Below are positions 51,437-60,518 of a stretch of 64,000 nt of DNA, in pieces (position 1 is the stretch's first letter; every line of letters starts with the position of its first letter). The position numbers and the translations under genes are program-made. The notes beneath the pieces were generated by a model. It searched no databases. It was given only the letters and a program-made list of their open reading frames with translations, and was not told where the DNA came from. This stretch comes from a virus: positions 1 through 64,000 of IMG/VR virus record IMGVR_UViG_3300047157_000162; one strand, 5' to 3'.

Positions 51437-52564
51437 TTAGTTAAATTTTTTTGTTTTAATTCTAAGTTTAGAAGAATCATAACCGCTTATTGACTTAACT
51501 TTTATTCCGTTCACAAACTCACTAGAGCTAGTTTGCCTTGGCTCTGTACTTGGATTTTTAGAATTGCTAACTATTTCTTTAGTAGCATCTGTTCTTCCTT
51601 GTTCATAAAAATGATTAATAATCTTGTCAGCATTTGAAGCGATATAAATAGCTTTGTGATAACCTTTCGTGTCTTTTATATTACCGCTTTCGTCAAGAAA
51701 CTTTCCTACGAAATTGTTAATGCTTGATTGGTTCTCTGCAACTTTATTAGGATCTTGTAAACCATATCTAAACTTCTTTTTACCTACATTGAAGTCAAAA
51801 CCTTTGAATTCATTAGTAAAGTAATCATTTGTTTTTGATTTAAAGTCCGAATGCTGTTGCTCAGCTATCTTCTGATCTTCTTGATATCGGTTGAAAAACT
51901 CTGTTGCTTTTTGTTGTTCCTGAGTAACGCCGGGTCTCAACTTGATTTCGTCGTAATATTTACTCTTGGTTTTTTCCAAAAAGCTTTTAGCTTTTCCAAC
52001 TTCTTCTTTAAACGCAATTTTCTTTTTGCGTATATCTCTTTCCTCATCTATGTCTTCATCATAATCGTAGTCTTCTAATAGTAGGCTAACGTCATCTGAT
52101 TCTAAATAAGGTTTTGTTTGTTTGTAATATTCTTTTAATAGTGTTTTATCATCAACACTTGAGTAGTCTGCGTTTAATCTAACGTAGTCTTCCACTGATC
52201 CACCTGTCTCTTCCATAAAAGTAACAAGCTTATCTATGTTTTCCGGTAGCACTCTTTGTTCAGCTACTGGCTGAGGTTGTTGTTCAATAACTTTTTCAGG
52301 CTCTTGAGTAGGCTCTTCATCTACAATTTCTATAATACCATCTTGTGCCGTATTCTCTGGTGTATCGTTAACAACCACTACAGGTTCCTCTGTTACATCT
52401 TCTTTTACCTCTGGTATTACTACCTTAGCAACTTCTTCAGCTACTGGTTCTTTTACTTCATCTATGTTAACCTTTATAGGTTCATTAGATTGATTGCCTA
52501 ATTTTTTAGGACTTGTTTTCTTGGATTTAATTTTAAAATCCCCTTCTTGTTTTACTTCTGACAT
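51437..52564 (-). CDS. Putative capsid scaffolding protein
   Basis: A 375-residue acidic protein. Residues 30-100 are a Glu/Val/Pro-rich disordered stretch (EPVAEEVAKVVIPEVKEDVT). The middle is helical with DYDYDEDIDEERDIRKKKIA and KAKSFLEKTKSKYYDEIK, and a compact C-terminal part follows. Acidic, helical and placed between portal and major capsid genes, it matches scaffold proteins of many tailed phages. There is no protease motif in or near it. Confidence 0.7.
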   Translation of the reverse strand: MSEVKQEGDFKIKSKKTSPKKLGNQSNEPIKVNIDEVKEPVAEEVAKVVIPEVKEDVTEEPVVVVNDTPENTAQDGIIEIVDEEPTQEPEKVIEQQPQPVAEQRVLPENIDKLVTFMEETGGSVEDYVRLNADYSSVDDKTLLKEYYKQTKPYLESDDVSLLLEDYDYDEDIDEERDIRKKKIAFKEEVGKAKSFLEKTKSKYYDEIKLRPGVTQEQQKATEFFNRYQEDQKIAEQQHSDFKSKTNDYFTNEFKGFDFNVGKKKFRYGLQDPNKVAENQSSINNFVGKFLDESGNIKDTKGYHKAIYIASNADKIINHFYEQGRTDATKEIVSNSKNPSTEPRQTSSSEFVNGIKVKSISGYDSSKLRIKTKKFN

Positions 52565-52594
52565 AATATAATATAATTAAATAATTGTTTAGTA

Positions 52595-53020
52595 TCACCT
52601 AGGCTCGAACTGTTCTAGTCCAAAACCACCTAGATTATCATTACCAGCGGATTCAAAATCCGTAGGTAGCAAATCATTTTGTCTTTGATTTATTAACTCT
52701 GATTGTTGTGTTCCTTGTATTCTAACTCTTTTATCTTTTCTATCTTCTGTAGCAGCTTCTTTCTGCTTTTGAACATCAGCTTGAGCTTTAGCTAATTGAA
52801 GCTGGTAGTTAAACTCTTCAGCCATTAACTCTCTTTTTATTTGAGCTTCAGTTTGCATTCTTTGTATTTCAAACTGCGACTTAGCTTGCTCTATGCTTAC
52901 CTTCTCTTGAGTGAGTGCTTGTTGTTTTTGTACTTCAGCCATAGCGGCTTTTTCCGCAGACTCTGCATTTGCTTGTGCTTGTGCTTGAATATTAGCTTGT
53001 TGCTGTTCTTGTTCTCTTTT
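52595..53020 (-). CDS. Portal protein C-terminal coiled-coil extension (frame broken)
   Basis: This frame is open from about 53020 and reads KREQEQQQANIQAQAQANAE then SAEKAAMAEVQKQQALTQEK, EQAKSQFEIQRMQTEAQIKR and the end NDNLGGFGLEQFEPR. It is a long Gln/Ala/Lys helix, just the tail that related portal proteins carry. The portal frame itself runs into unrelated SKNKKRTRTATS and stops at 52992. One base fewer in the T-runs at 53017-53028 would fuse them. The ATG at 52942 gives a 115-aa stand-alone frame but is probably internal. Confidence 0.65.
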   Translation of the reverse strand, partial: KREQEQQQANIQAQAQANAESAEKAAMAEVQKQQALTQEKVSIEQAKSQFEIQRMQTEAQIKRELMAEEFNYQLQLAKAQADVQKQKEAATEDRKDKRVRIQGTQQSELINQRQNDLLPTDFESAGNDNLGGFGLEQFEPR

Positions 53021-55004
53021 TATTTTTTGACTTTTGTCTCATCTTTAAGAACTGATTAGCTAGCTTTATGTTCTTAATATCTCTAATATCTATAGCGTCA
53101 GATAAAGCAATTGCTTGTGTTTGTAAAGCAACTTGTATGTTTTGTTCTAATAAAGCTTTTTCTTCATCCTCTGGTTCTAGTTCTAAGTAAATACCAAAAT
53201 CATGAAGCTGCAAATTAATTAATTCTTCTAGAGTTTTTGTATTAAACGTGCTTATAGCGTTTGTCAAAGCATTTTCAGTTAAAGGGTTTTCAATAACATC
53301 AGCTACTTTTAAACTTATATTTTCACAAGTTCTAACTGTTAAGTATAACAAAGAATCTAATACATGCTTAGTTGCAATATTAGAAGCGTTAGCAGCCATT
53401 TTTTGCAAACCTAGCAATGAATCTTTATTTGGAGCGCTACCATCTCTAGCTTCGTTTAATCCGGTCACGTCCCTTATCATTTGTAAATAGTACTGATATG
53501 TACCTATTAAACTTTGTATTTTTGCTTGACCGCTTGAAGATGATAATTCTTGTACAGGCACTTTACCTCTATTCAATTCACCATCTTGTGTAAGTGATCT
53601 ACCTACAACAGAACCTGTTTGAAAATACATGTTTAATGCTTCAGCTGGATTGTATGTTGTGCCATTACCCAAGTCGACTTCTGCTAAACCATCCATATCT
53701 AAGAATACACCATCTGGTACTATTCTAGACATCACTTGTTGTAATTTAAGGTGCGTTATTTGGATCATATCAGCAAAGCTAGTAATTTTACTAACTATAG
53801 ACTCTATACGTCCCTTATACATTCTAGGTGCTGATATACAGTAATTCATCATTACTTTTGTAGTATCAGCTGTTGGTCTAGTCATATTTTCAGCCAACTT
53901 CCATTCTAGCATCATATTTGTACCTAGTACTTTTGCCCCAGTGTATAAAACTTCTATTGTTCTAGATATTCTTTCAAAGTTATCGTTAACTGGTGGATTA
54001 AATGTGTCAGGCTTTTCTAAAGTTTTTTCTAACCCTTGATCTGTTTTCTTTATTTTAAATACCTGATCTGAGTATGTTTTGTATTCAAAGTATAAAACTT
54101 GAATAGTATTTTCATCGTAATTACCCCAGTTTGTTACATACTGAGAATTACCAGGCATATCCTGTATCTTTTCCAACTCTGATGCCGATAATGATGGAAA
54201 TTGTTTTTTAAGTTCTGCTAAAGATATAGATTTCACCTCACCTACATAATATATATCTTCAAAGTTTGGATCTTCTGTATATGAATAAATCATATTAGCA
54301 GGGTCAACATAGTCAGTAACTATACCCTCTGACTTATTAAATGATGTTTTAACAGCTCCAATACCTATAGTTGTTAAATCGTGTGCTAAACGTTTTTTCG
54401 TCTCATTGTACTTGTTAAATGAAAGAACATTGTTTATAACCTCTTCTTCAGCTATCTCCACGTTCTGCTTGTAAGTCATCTGCATATGTATATCAAGCTC
54501 TTCCTTGCTTTGAGGTAAAGCTTCTAAGTCACCTGTCATAGAAAAGTCCATGCCTAAGTTTTGCTGTATGTTTTGTAGAGCTTCTTTAGTATTCATGTCT
54601 CTCTCAACAGCTGCAGCGTAATCAGTTCTACTTTTAACAGAAAAAGGATCTTGAGCAAATGCACTTATTTCATAAGTTTTATTTGACATTCCATTTACAA
54701 CAATGTCAACAAATTTTGATATAACTGGTATTGGTTTCCAATCTAAATTAAGATAAGATAAATCGCCATTTATAGACAACTCATCTTTGTACTTTTGTAT
54801 TGATTGCTCTCCTCTAGCATATAATCGTAGTGAGTGAAAGCTATTCCAATTATTTAAGTATCTATTACCGTTACCTCTTCCTTGATTGAACCATTCTTGT
54901 TCAATAGCTCTAGAGACTTGCAAGCCGTAATCGTAACTAGCTTTTACTTCGTCGCTAACAACCTGGTTAGGGAAAGAACTATCGGTATTTGTTTGTATTT
55001 TCAT
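52992..55004 (-). CDS. Portal protein
   Basis: A 670-residue portal. NNWNSFHSLRLYARGEQSIQ, then LDWKPIPVISKFVDIVVNGM, DPANMIYSYTEDPNFEDIYY and MIRDVTGLNEARDGSAPNKD are marks of the portal family of marine Bacteroidetes and crAss-like podoviruses. It forms the dodecameric DNA gate that binds terminase and neck proteins. It is adjacent to the terminase gene. The last dozen residues are probably out of frame (see the coiled-coil extension), so the native protein would be about 800 residues. Confidence 0.88.
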   Translation of the reverse strand: MKIQTNTDSSFPNQVVSDEVKASYDYGLQVSRAIEQEWFNQGRGNGNRYLNNWNSFHSLRLYARGEQSIQKYKDELSINGDLSYLNLDWKPIPVISKFVDIVVNGMSNKTYEISAFAQDPFSVKSRTDYAAAVERDMNTKEALQNIQQNLGMDFSMTGDLEALPQSKEELDIHMQMTYKQNVEIAEEEVINNVLSFNKYNETKKRLAHDLTTIGIGAVKTSFNKSEGIVTDYVDPANMIYSYTEDPNFEDIYYVGEVKSISLAELKKQFPSLSASELEKIQDMPGNSQYVTNWGNYDENTIQVLYFEYKTYSDQVFKIKKTDQGLEKTLEKPDTFNPPVNDNFERISRTIEVLYTGAKVLGTNMMLEWKLAENMTRPTADTTKVMMNYCISAPRMYKGRIESIVSKITSFADMIQITHLKLQQVMSRIVPDGVFLDMDGLAEVDLGNGTTYNPAEALNMYFQTGSVVGRSLTQDGELNRGKVPVQELSSSSGQAKIQSLIGTYQYYLQMIRDVTGLNEARDGSAPNKDSLLGLQKMAANASNIATKHVLDSLLYLTVRTCENISLKVADVIENPLTENALTNAISTFNTKTLEELINLQLHDFGIYLELEPEDEEKALLEQNIQVALQTQAIALSDAIDIRDIKNIKLANQFLKMRQKSKNKKRTRTATS

Positions 55005-57215
55005 TTATCTTAATATTTTAGACGTAGAACCTCTATTGTCATATCTTTTAATTCCTAAATCGTAAACCTTTTTTTGCACTGGACTGACCGGTGAATATAA
55101 GTTTTTGTTACAAGCCATTATTGCTAACCCTGAACTTATAGAAGCATCATGCTTTGTTCTATTGTTTATATTGAATTTGCCCCAGTCTTCTAATGTTCTT
55201 TGAAAGTACATATCTCCATAACCAGCTTCTGTTCGTCCAACACAAGTTTCTATATATGATTCTATAGCTGCAGCGTGTGCCTGCTTTATATCTTCACTGG
55301 AGTTTGGTATACCACCTATTTCTCTTTCAGTTACAGATAATTTGTTTAATCTTTTATCAGGTCTGTTCATTGAGAAGCCTCTATAACCTCTTCTTTTAAA
55401 ATGATACAGTAATCTAGGTTTATTATTTTCCGCAAGTAATGGCATACCGTAAAATATGCAAGCCATCAATACATCTTCAAAAAATATCTCAGCAGTTTGA
55501 GGTCTAGCTATATATTCTAAAAAGAATCTATTAGGCGGAACATCTTCCATACTAAACTTAGTTAAACCGTGCAAAGCTCCGTTAGAACCTCTTTTATCAA
55601 CCGTACCTGATATATCATAACTGTCACACCCAAAAGCGCCACAGTGTTCGTTACCTGGATATTTTGTATTACCTTTTACTATAACTCTATTTTGCATTTG
55701 TACAGGTGGTACCCAACTAACGTTGAACCTACCGTTTTTATTTGGTACAAATATCACCTTAGTGTCTTTTATACCGTTCTCCCACATAAAACTTCCAGTG
55801 GTTATTATCGATGTATTTCTAAGGTCTTCGTTATAATCTATTTGTTCGTATATCTTTGTTAAGTTAAACAGAGATTGTTTTGCTTCATCCCTAAAAGCGT
55901 GTTGCTCTGTTCTTGGAAACTGACGGTAGTATTCGTTTAAACCATCTTGATCTCCTTTTAATCCTTCAACTTCATTGTTCCAGTATTCAATTACACCTTG
56001 TCTTATAGGTGATCCGTCAGGACCTTCAACTGGTTTTTTTGGCGTTTCAAATACAGGAAATCCATAAGAATCAATGTATCCCTCGTAGTTCCATTCCATA
56101 GGAATGAACAAGCTATAGAGTCCCGAACGAGTCTGTCCATTTGCATTTCTTTTTGTTGCGTCGGAGTCATAGTATAGTTTTTTAAAGTTCTCACCACCTT
56201 TGTCTAAAGCATTTGATGTACTACCCATCATACACTTACCTATAATTTTTGAACCTAATCTCAAACAAGTTTTTGTAACTCTCCAGTTATTTAATATGTT
56301 TGTAGGTCTTTCCCATTTACCACTTTCATCGTGGACTAATAGTTTTAATTTTTCCCCGTCGTACGAGTTGTCTCCGGTGTTTTTCCAGTCGATCGTGGTA
56401 TCGAGACCGGTAATTTCTTGTAGCTTTTCATTGGTATCAAGCTTTTTTCTCGTAAATTTAGAGGCCGGGACTCTGTACGCGAGCTCCGTTTTTGGCCTGT
56501 CCATACCGTCCTGGATTGGTTTGAAGAAGAACGGGTAATTAACTGAGATGGGTACAACTTTATCTGTAAACATCTTTTTTGCATCTGGACCAGACTTTGA
56601 TAAAATGCCGAATCTGGAGTCTGTTGATATTGTAGCTTGATTAACCGTTTCGCCTGAGGCCATGAAAGAAAACCCTGACCGTCTGTTCTTAAGATAGCAC
56701 ATTCCGTAACAACGAACATCTGATTTACAAGCTTCCCAGAATATAAAGAATAATCTGTTTGACTCCCTAAAGTCTGCTGCCCCAACATCAATTTTGGACC
56801 ACTGCAAGTACATGTAGTGAGTACCAGTAATATAAGAAGGCTTGTCTTTATTAAAAAACCAAAAACCTTCTTCACGCCTTTTAAATTCTGTATCAATATA
56901 GTCATACCACTTTTCTTTAAATTGTGAAGGGTATTCGTCCCAATCAAATACCGATTTTATCTTTGAAAGCTCTTTTGGGTATTCCGTGTGTTTCCACTTG
57001 TCTCCTTCAAATTTAATAACATCATCTTTCTTTGGCAATGCTATTTTTACTCCTTGTATTTCGTAAACCTCTCCTATCTGCCCGGTCTTACTGATTACAA
57101 CTACGTCGTATTCTTCGTTATAACCGTACTCCCATTTCTTATACCTGTTTAACCTTTTTAATATCTTAGGTTTGATATAGTCTTTTAATACTGCTACTAA
57201 GGTTTGTTCGTACAT
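55005..57215 (-). CDS. terL: Terminase large subunit
   Basis: A 736-residue packaging motor. The atypical Walker A is near residues 174-182 (LKNRRSGFSFMASGE), Walker B near 293 (LKLLVHDESGKW), and a coupling motif GSTSNALDKGGENF lies near 335. The nuclease domain has FGCDSYDISG near 533 as its first metal ligand, plus YRQFPRTEQHAFRDEAKQSL, a strong mark of crAss-like and flavophage terminases. It pumps DNA into the prohead through the portal and cuts it. The stop and the portal start are adjacent. Confidence 0.9.
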   Translation of the reverse strand: MYEQTLVAVLKDYIKPKILKRLNRYKKWEYGYNEEYDVVVISKTGQIGEVYEIQGVKIALPKKDDVIKFEGDKWKHTEYPKELSKIKSVFDWDEYPSQFKEKWYDYIDTEFKRREEGFWFFNKDKPSYITGTHYMYLQWSKIDVGAADFRESNRLFFIFWEACKSDVRCYGMCYLKNRRSGFSFMASGETVNQATISTDSRFGILSKSGPDAKKMFTDKVVPISVNYPFFFKPIQDGMDRPKTELAYRVPASKFTRKKLDTNEKLQEITGLDTTIDWKNTGDNSYDGEKLKLLVHDESGKWERPTNILNNWRVTKTCLRLGSKIIGKCMMGSTSNALDKGGENFKKLYYDSDATKRNANGQTRSGLYSLFIPMEWNYEGYIDSYGFPVFETPKKPVEGPDGSPIRQGVIEYWNNEVEGLKGDQDGLNEYYRQFPRTEQHAFRDEAKQSLFNLTKIYEQIDYNEDLRNTSIITTGSFMWENGIKDTKVIFVPNKNGRFNVSWVPPVQMQNRVIVKGNTKYPGNEHCGAFGCDSYDISGTVDKRGSNGALHGLTKFSMEDVPPNRFFLEYIARPQTAEIFFEDVLMACIFYGMPLLAENNKPRLLYHFKRRGYRGFSMNRPDKRLNKLSVTEREIGGIPNSSEDIKQAHAAAIESYIETCVGRTEAGYGDMYFQRTLEDWGKFNINNRTKHDASISSGLAIMACNKNLYSPVSPVQKKVYDLGIKRYDNRGSTSKILR

Positions 57216-57490
57216 TATCTAGATCTTCCTTCTGCAAAACCTTTAAAAGCTTTTTCTTCCTTAGCTTCTTTTGGGTTTTCATTTAATCTTTCATCCTCCT
57301 CTTCTATTCTAGCAAGTATTTCAAAAGCATCGAATATAGCTAATTTTTTAGTTGCGGCAGCATTTTTAAGTCTGTCAGCTGATAAATCATCTTCTGAGTC
57401 AACGATCTTTTCTTCTGCCACTTTAATTAACTCCTTAACTGCTTTTTGCCCAGCTAGGATTATATTCTTCTTGGTTTCTTTTGTATTCAT
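57215..57490 (-). CDS. Small protein upstream of terminase, possible small terminase subunit
   Basis: A 91-residue helical protein (MNTKETKKNIILAGQKAVKE, EIVDSEDDLSADRLKNAAAT-like core, end KAFKGFAEGRSR). It overlaps the terminase start by one base. Size, helical content and place fit a small terminase subunit or a terminase cofactor, but no DNA-binding HTH is recognised. Confidence 0.5.
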   Translation of the reverse strand: MNTKETKKNIILAGQKAVKELIKVAEEKIVDSEDDLSADRLKNAAATKKLAIFDAFEILARIEEEDERLNENPKEAKEEKAFKGFAEGRSR

Positions 57491-58040
57491 ACTTAATTAC
57501 AATATCATTAGATTTCATACAATAAACTCTTTGATCGTCTATTATAAAATCCCATTCACTGCCGGGTGTAAACCCTACTGTGTCCCCTGGATTGATATTA
57601 AGCGCTTTTAAAGAACTATTACCTATTTTTAATATACCAATAAGGTCTTGCTCTTTTTGTGATCTTAAAGTGTCTTTGTTTTTTAAAGGCATTACAAAGC
57701 ATCTGTCTCCAAATGATTTCCAATCCCCTGTATTTTTATACAAATATATTTGATCTGCCGAACAAAAGTGTAAGTCATCTTTAAAATGAGATCTACTTCT
57801 TTTCTTATTACCTCGGATATCATAAAAAACTCTAAATACATTATGATGTATTACTATGATATCGCCTTTTTTTATACTTGTTTTAAAAGCTTTTGGTGTT
57901 TCAACAACTATAGCTAAATTGTTTACAGACTTAAAGTCTTCAATTTTAGTGTTTAGTATTAATGTAACGTCGCCTAGCTTTACCTTGTTATCGTATCTAT
58001 CGCCAATAGGTTTGACGATAAAATCGTATAGACTTCTCAT
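57435..58040 (-). CDS. Conserved beta protein, possibly GroES-like fold (201 aa)
   Basis: Two similar halves can be seen, each with a control-of-flow beta pattern: KKGDIIVIHHNVFRVFYDIR in the first, and NINPGDTVGFTPGSEWDFII then DDQRVYCMKSNDIVIKYEY in the second. The GD-V-x-x plus DGQ..Y.......DI.. pattern resembles GroES-type co-chaperonin barrels, and the phage also encodes GroEL and a clear GroES. This is suggestive only. It overlaps the 57215 gene by 56 bases and lies in the packaging cluster. Confidence 0.45.
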   Translation of the reverse strand: MRSLYDFIVKPIGDRYDNKVKLGDVTLILNTKIEDFKSVNNLAIVVETPKAFKTSIKKGDIIVIHHNVFRVFYDIRGNKKRSRSHFKDDLHFCSADQIYLYKNTGDWKSFGDRCFVMPLKNKDTLRSQKEQDLIGILKIGNSSLKALNINPGDTVGFTPGSEWDFIIDDQRVYCMKSNDIVIKYEYKRNQEEYNPSWAKSS

Positions 58041-58268
58041 TTAATATTCTAAATCATACTCAACGGATATTGCCATGTTAGAATTAAACTTCTTCCATGG
58101 CATCACCTCATTTCCTTTCTTTATGTAAATACTGTAAGAATTAGATTGTGTGTCATGTAGTATGCAATCTATAGTATGTCCACCATAAACGTTTTGCCCT
58201 ACTGAATAGTGCATAGCGTCATTCTTATAGTCAGAACCTATACTTATTTTTCTTACAACAGAACTCAT
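58041..58268 (-). CDS. Small hypothetical protein (75 aa)
   Basis: MSSVVRKISIGSDYKNDAMH, then YSVGQNVYGGHTIDCILHDT and a terminal PWKKFNSNMAISVEYDLEY. Beta-rich. It starts in an overlap with the preceding gene and runs up to the 57435 gene. No family recognised; conserved place beside packaging genes suggests a virion role. Confidence 0.6.
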   Translation of the reverse strand: MSSVVRKISIGSDYKNDAMHYSVGQNVYGGHTIDCILHDTQSNSYSIYIKKGNEVMPWKKFNSNMAISVEYDLEY

Positions 58269-58528
58269 TATTCCGCTATCTCAAGAGTTTTTGTTTCTTC
58301 TTCTTGCTTAGCTTCTTCATAAGTACCATCAGCTAAGTTTACAGTGATGTCACCATACTCTTCTCTGATTTCAGCCTTAATACCATCTAATTCTTTTACA
58401 GCTTCAAAATGTGCTGATAGGTATTCTGCTTTTCTTGCCTCTAAAAATCCTACTTCTGTAAGTATAGAGTTCATTTTTCCTGTTGCGTCTTTAATAGACT
58501 TTAATTGTTCATCTGTTAATTTTCCCAT
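58268..58528 (-). CDS. Small coiled-coil hypothetical protein (86 aa)
   Basis: MGKLTDEQLKSIKDATGKMN, followed by helical EYLSAHFEAVKELDGIKAEI and a short beta segment DITVNLADGTY, ending in an acidic tail. Such small helical proteins are common among phage structural clusters. Its stop overlaps the next start by one base. Function unknown. Confidence 0.6.
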   Translation of the reverse strand: MGKLTDEQLKSIKDATGKMNSILTEVGFLEARKAEYLSAHFEAVKELDGIKAEIREEYGDITVNLADGTYEEAKQEEETKTLEIAE

Positions 58529-58583
58529 TTTATTTAATTTAATTGGTTACTGTTATTACTATTATTACTTGTTTTTAATCTTT

Positions 58584-58985
58584 TTACTTTTTAAATAAAG
58601 GTCCTAGCTTATCTACTATTTTCTCACCACTTCTACCAATTACATAACCTCCAATACCTATTTCTAGTAATTGCCAAAACTCAGGCTCTAAAACAGGTGT
58701 TACAAGTCTTGTAGATAACTGTGATATAAACTTAGTGTATATGATTATAAAACCAAATGAAAGCATTAGTATTGGTCTCCAGCTTCTCTGCAACCAATTA
58801 CCCTTAGCTTCTGCTACAATAATCTCAGTTTGCATTTTTTGAAGCTCTAATTGGGCATCTTGTAATACTTTAAATATTTCATTTCTAGCATTTAACCTTT
58901 CTTCTTCGCTGGTAAATAAGCTATCAACTACATCACCAACTTGTTTAAAGACTTTAGTACTGAAAAATTCTAATATCTTTTTCAC
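58584..58985 (-). CDS. Holin, GTA_holin_3TM-like
   Basis: A 133-residue protein with an N-terminal amphipathic part, a helix with EEERLNARNEIFKVLQDAQL, then KGNWLQRSWRPILMLSFGFI (first membrane segment) and LEIGIGGYVIGRSGEKIVDK (second). The WLQRSWRPxxM and GGYVIGRSxEK blocks are those of the three-transmembrane holin family first described for gene transfer agents. It should open the inner membrane and release the M15 endolysin, whose gene lies 26 kb away in the same orientation. Confidence 0.8.
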   Translation of the reverse strand: MKKILEFFSTKVFKQVGDVVDSLFTSEEERLNARNEIFKVLQDAQLELQKMQTEIIVAEAKGNWLQRSWRPILMLSFGFIIIYTKFISQLSTRLVTPVLEPEFWQLLEIGIGGYVIGRSGEKIVDKLGPLFKK

Positions 58986-58989
58986 TTTT

Positions 58990-59721
58990 TTAAGAATTAC
59001 CTTTACGTTTAGCTCTTTTAGCTAGTCTTTCTGATTTAGCTGTTAATTGAGCTCTATAAGAAGGATTTTTAGATTTTTTTGCTTTTGCTGAAGCTGCTTC
59101 AGATTTAGATTTAGCTTTGTTAGCTCTCATCTGTGATTTAGATACACCTGCTGCTTTATCTGCTTTCTTTCTTTTTCTTATAGCTTTTCTAGAGTTGTCT
59201 TTAGGCGCGGTTTTTACAGTAGGTTTTTTACTAACATTTACATCAGAAGCTTTAGGTGCTTCAATTGTCCTTTCTATCTTCTTAGCTTTTGGCGCTTGTA
59301 TTGTTTTAGCTTTTGCTCTAGTTCTTGGCGGGGTTTTAGTGTTTGAAGTAGTTGTTTTTCTTTTCTTAACCTCTTCAACTGCTTTTTTACCAGTAACAAA
59401 ATCAGTTCCAGATTTTCCAAAACCTGTATCGAATTCAATATTTTGCTTTGGTCCTTGTATAGGTTTAGAAGGGTCTATTGGTGCAGGAGTTGTTTTTTTA
59501 ACTGTACTTAATCTACCTTGAGCAGATTTGTATTTATTTTCTGCAAGATAATTTCTAACTCTAGAATGTTCTTTTGGATTATAACTACTGTAGTCTGATA
59601 CTATTTTAGTATCTTTCTCAGGGCTGTACTTAGATTTATTACCTCTATTGTTAGCATAAGGATTTTTTGGGTCAAAATTAAGCGGTGACTCTGATATGAA
59701 TTTTTTTATTTTAAATGCCAT
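58990..59721 (-). CDS. Lys-rich disordered protein (243 aa)
   Basis: MAFKIKKFISESPLNFDPKN, followed by long Lys/Ala/Thr/Pro-rich repeats (KTIQAPKAKKIERTIEAPKA) and a histone-like basic end (KSERLAKRAKRKGNS). Low complexity, no folded domain expected. It may neutralise packaged DNA or be an internal head protein; this is inference from charge and context. It lies four bases from the holin gene. Confidence 0.55.
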   Translation of the reverse strand: MAFKIKKFISESPLNFDPKNPYANNRGNKSKYSPEKDTKIVSDYSSYNPKEHSRVRNYLAENKYKSAQGRLSTVKKTTPAPIDPSKPIQGPKQNIEFDTGFGKSGTDFVTGKKAVEEVKKRKTTTSNTKTPPRTRAKAKTIQAPKAKKIERTIEAPKASDVNVSKKPTVKTAPKDNSRKAIRKRKKADKAAGVSKSQMRANKAKSKSEAASAKAKKSKNPSYRAQLTAKSERLAKRAKRKGNS

Positions 59722-59726
59722 GATTT

Positions 59727-60044
59727 TTATTTATTTTTTGTTTTTGTATATGCTTCTTTTTCCCAGGGTAAGTTTTTAGCTCCTTCCTGCATTTTAGCTC
59801 TTGAATATTTTTTACCTTTCCAGTAAACATTGTTATCGTCGTAATCTAAATCACCACGTTTCATTTGGTCTATGTGCACCATTTCATGAGATATAACATG
59901 CTCTCTTTTGTTTGGATCTAGGTCTTTACTTATAATTATAGTACCATTGTTATTAGCTTTACCTAAAACACCTTGCTCCATATCTACGCTGTAAATAGGA
60001 GTGTTATCACAATTATAAGGTGGGTTGTTTAGTTTAAAAGCCAT
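59727..60044 (-). CDS. Putative HExxH metalloprotease-like protein (105 aa)
   Basis: MAFKLNNPPYNCDNTPIYSV and then REHVISHEMVHIDQMKRGDL: HEMVH is an HExxH zinc site, and LPWEKEAYTKTKNK at the end supplies a glutamate in the P-W-E-x-E-A form seen in minimal metallopeptidases. The protein is very small for an active enzyme. The MAFK(L/I) start is shared with the 58990 product. Possible virion-associated peptidase. Confidence 0.6.
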   Translation of the reverse strand: MAFKLNNPPYNCDNTPIYSVDMEQGVLGKANNNGTIIISKDLDPNKREHVISHEMVHIDQMKRGDLDYDDNNVYWKGKKYSRAKMQEGAKNLPWEKEAYTKTKNK

Positions 60045-60057
60045 ACAAAAACTTATA

Positions 60058-60201
60058 TTAGCAGTTGCAATGTTTAGACATCCAAGAACCCTTCATAGCT
60101 AATGGGCTTTTGCTTTTACATCCTTTTTTATCTAATGGACTTCCGTAATTTGCCATTGATTCTTTACTTTCGTTTTTTGGTTTTTTGTTGTAATTTTTCA
60201 T
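60058..60201 (-). CDS. Small Cys-containing hypothetical protein (47 aa)
   Basis: MKNYNKKPKNESKESMANYG, then SPLDKKGCKSKSPLAMKGSW and MSKHCNC. Basic with three Cys at the end and two SPL phrases like those in neighbouring small proteins. It stands between the HExxH gene and the 60225 gene. Probable member of the small virion-associated basic set; role unknown. Confidence 0.5.
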   Translation of the reverse strand: MKNYNKKPKNESKESMANYGSPLDKKGCKSKSPLAMKGSWMSKHCNC

Positions 60202-60224
60202 TGTTATGTTTATTTATTAATTGT

Positions 60225-60515
60225 TTAAAACCTACTACAGCACCATCTTTTTCTAGCTGCTTTACCTCTCTCACCTTTCCAGCTTTTTGATCTAGAGCAA
60301 AATGCTTTTTGTCTTTTATAAGCTTTAGTTCCAGGTTTTACATCACATTTAGTAACAGCTGTTTTAAGTTTACTACCTGGGTTTTGCTTTCTATATTTTT
60401 TAACACCAGCGGCTGTCATACCAGCTCCTTCGCTAGTTGTTCTAAAATTTCTTCCTTTACCTTTTGTTGTTTTTCTAACTCTAAGTAGAGGAGATTCTCT
60501 TTGAACATAAGCCAT
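60225..60515 (-). CDS. DUF6321-like small basic protein (96 aa)
   Basis: MAYVQRESPLLRVRKTTKGK at the N-terminus; then GAGMTAAGVKKYRKQNPGSK, LKTAVTKCDVKPGTKAYKRQ and KAFCSRSKSW, ending RKRWCCSRF. The (L/M)TAxGxxKYRxxNPGSxLKTAVT...KRxxxFCxRSxxW layout is that of small proteins (DUF6321-like) seen in many marine phages. Charge suggests DNA contact; several Cys may bind metal. Confidence 0.65.
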   Translation of the reverse strand: MAYVQRESPLLRVRKTTKGKGRNFRTTSEGAGMTAAGVKKYRKQNPGSKLKTAVTKCDVKPGTKAYKRQKAFCSRSKSWKGERGKAARKRWCCSRF

Positions 60516-60518
60516 ATC

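Noticed and set aside
56345-56947. 200-aa minus-strand frame inside the terminase gene
   Set aside because: It is an out-of-frame shadow of terL; all terminase motifs are in the other frame.
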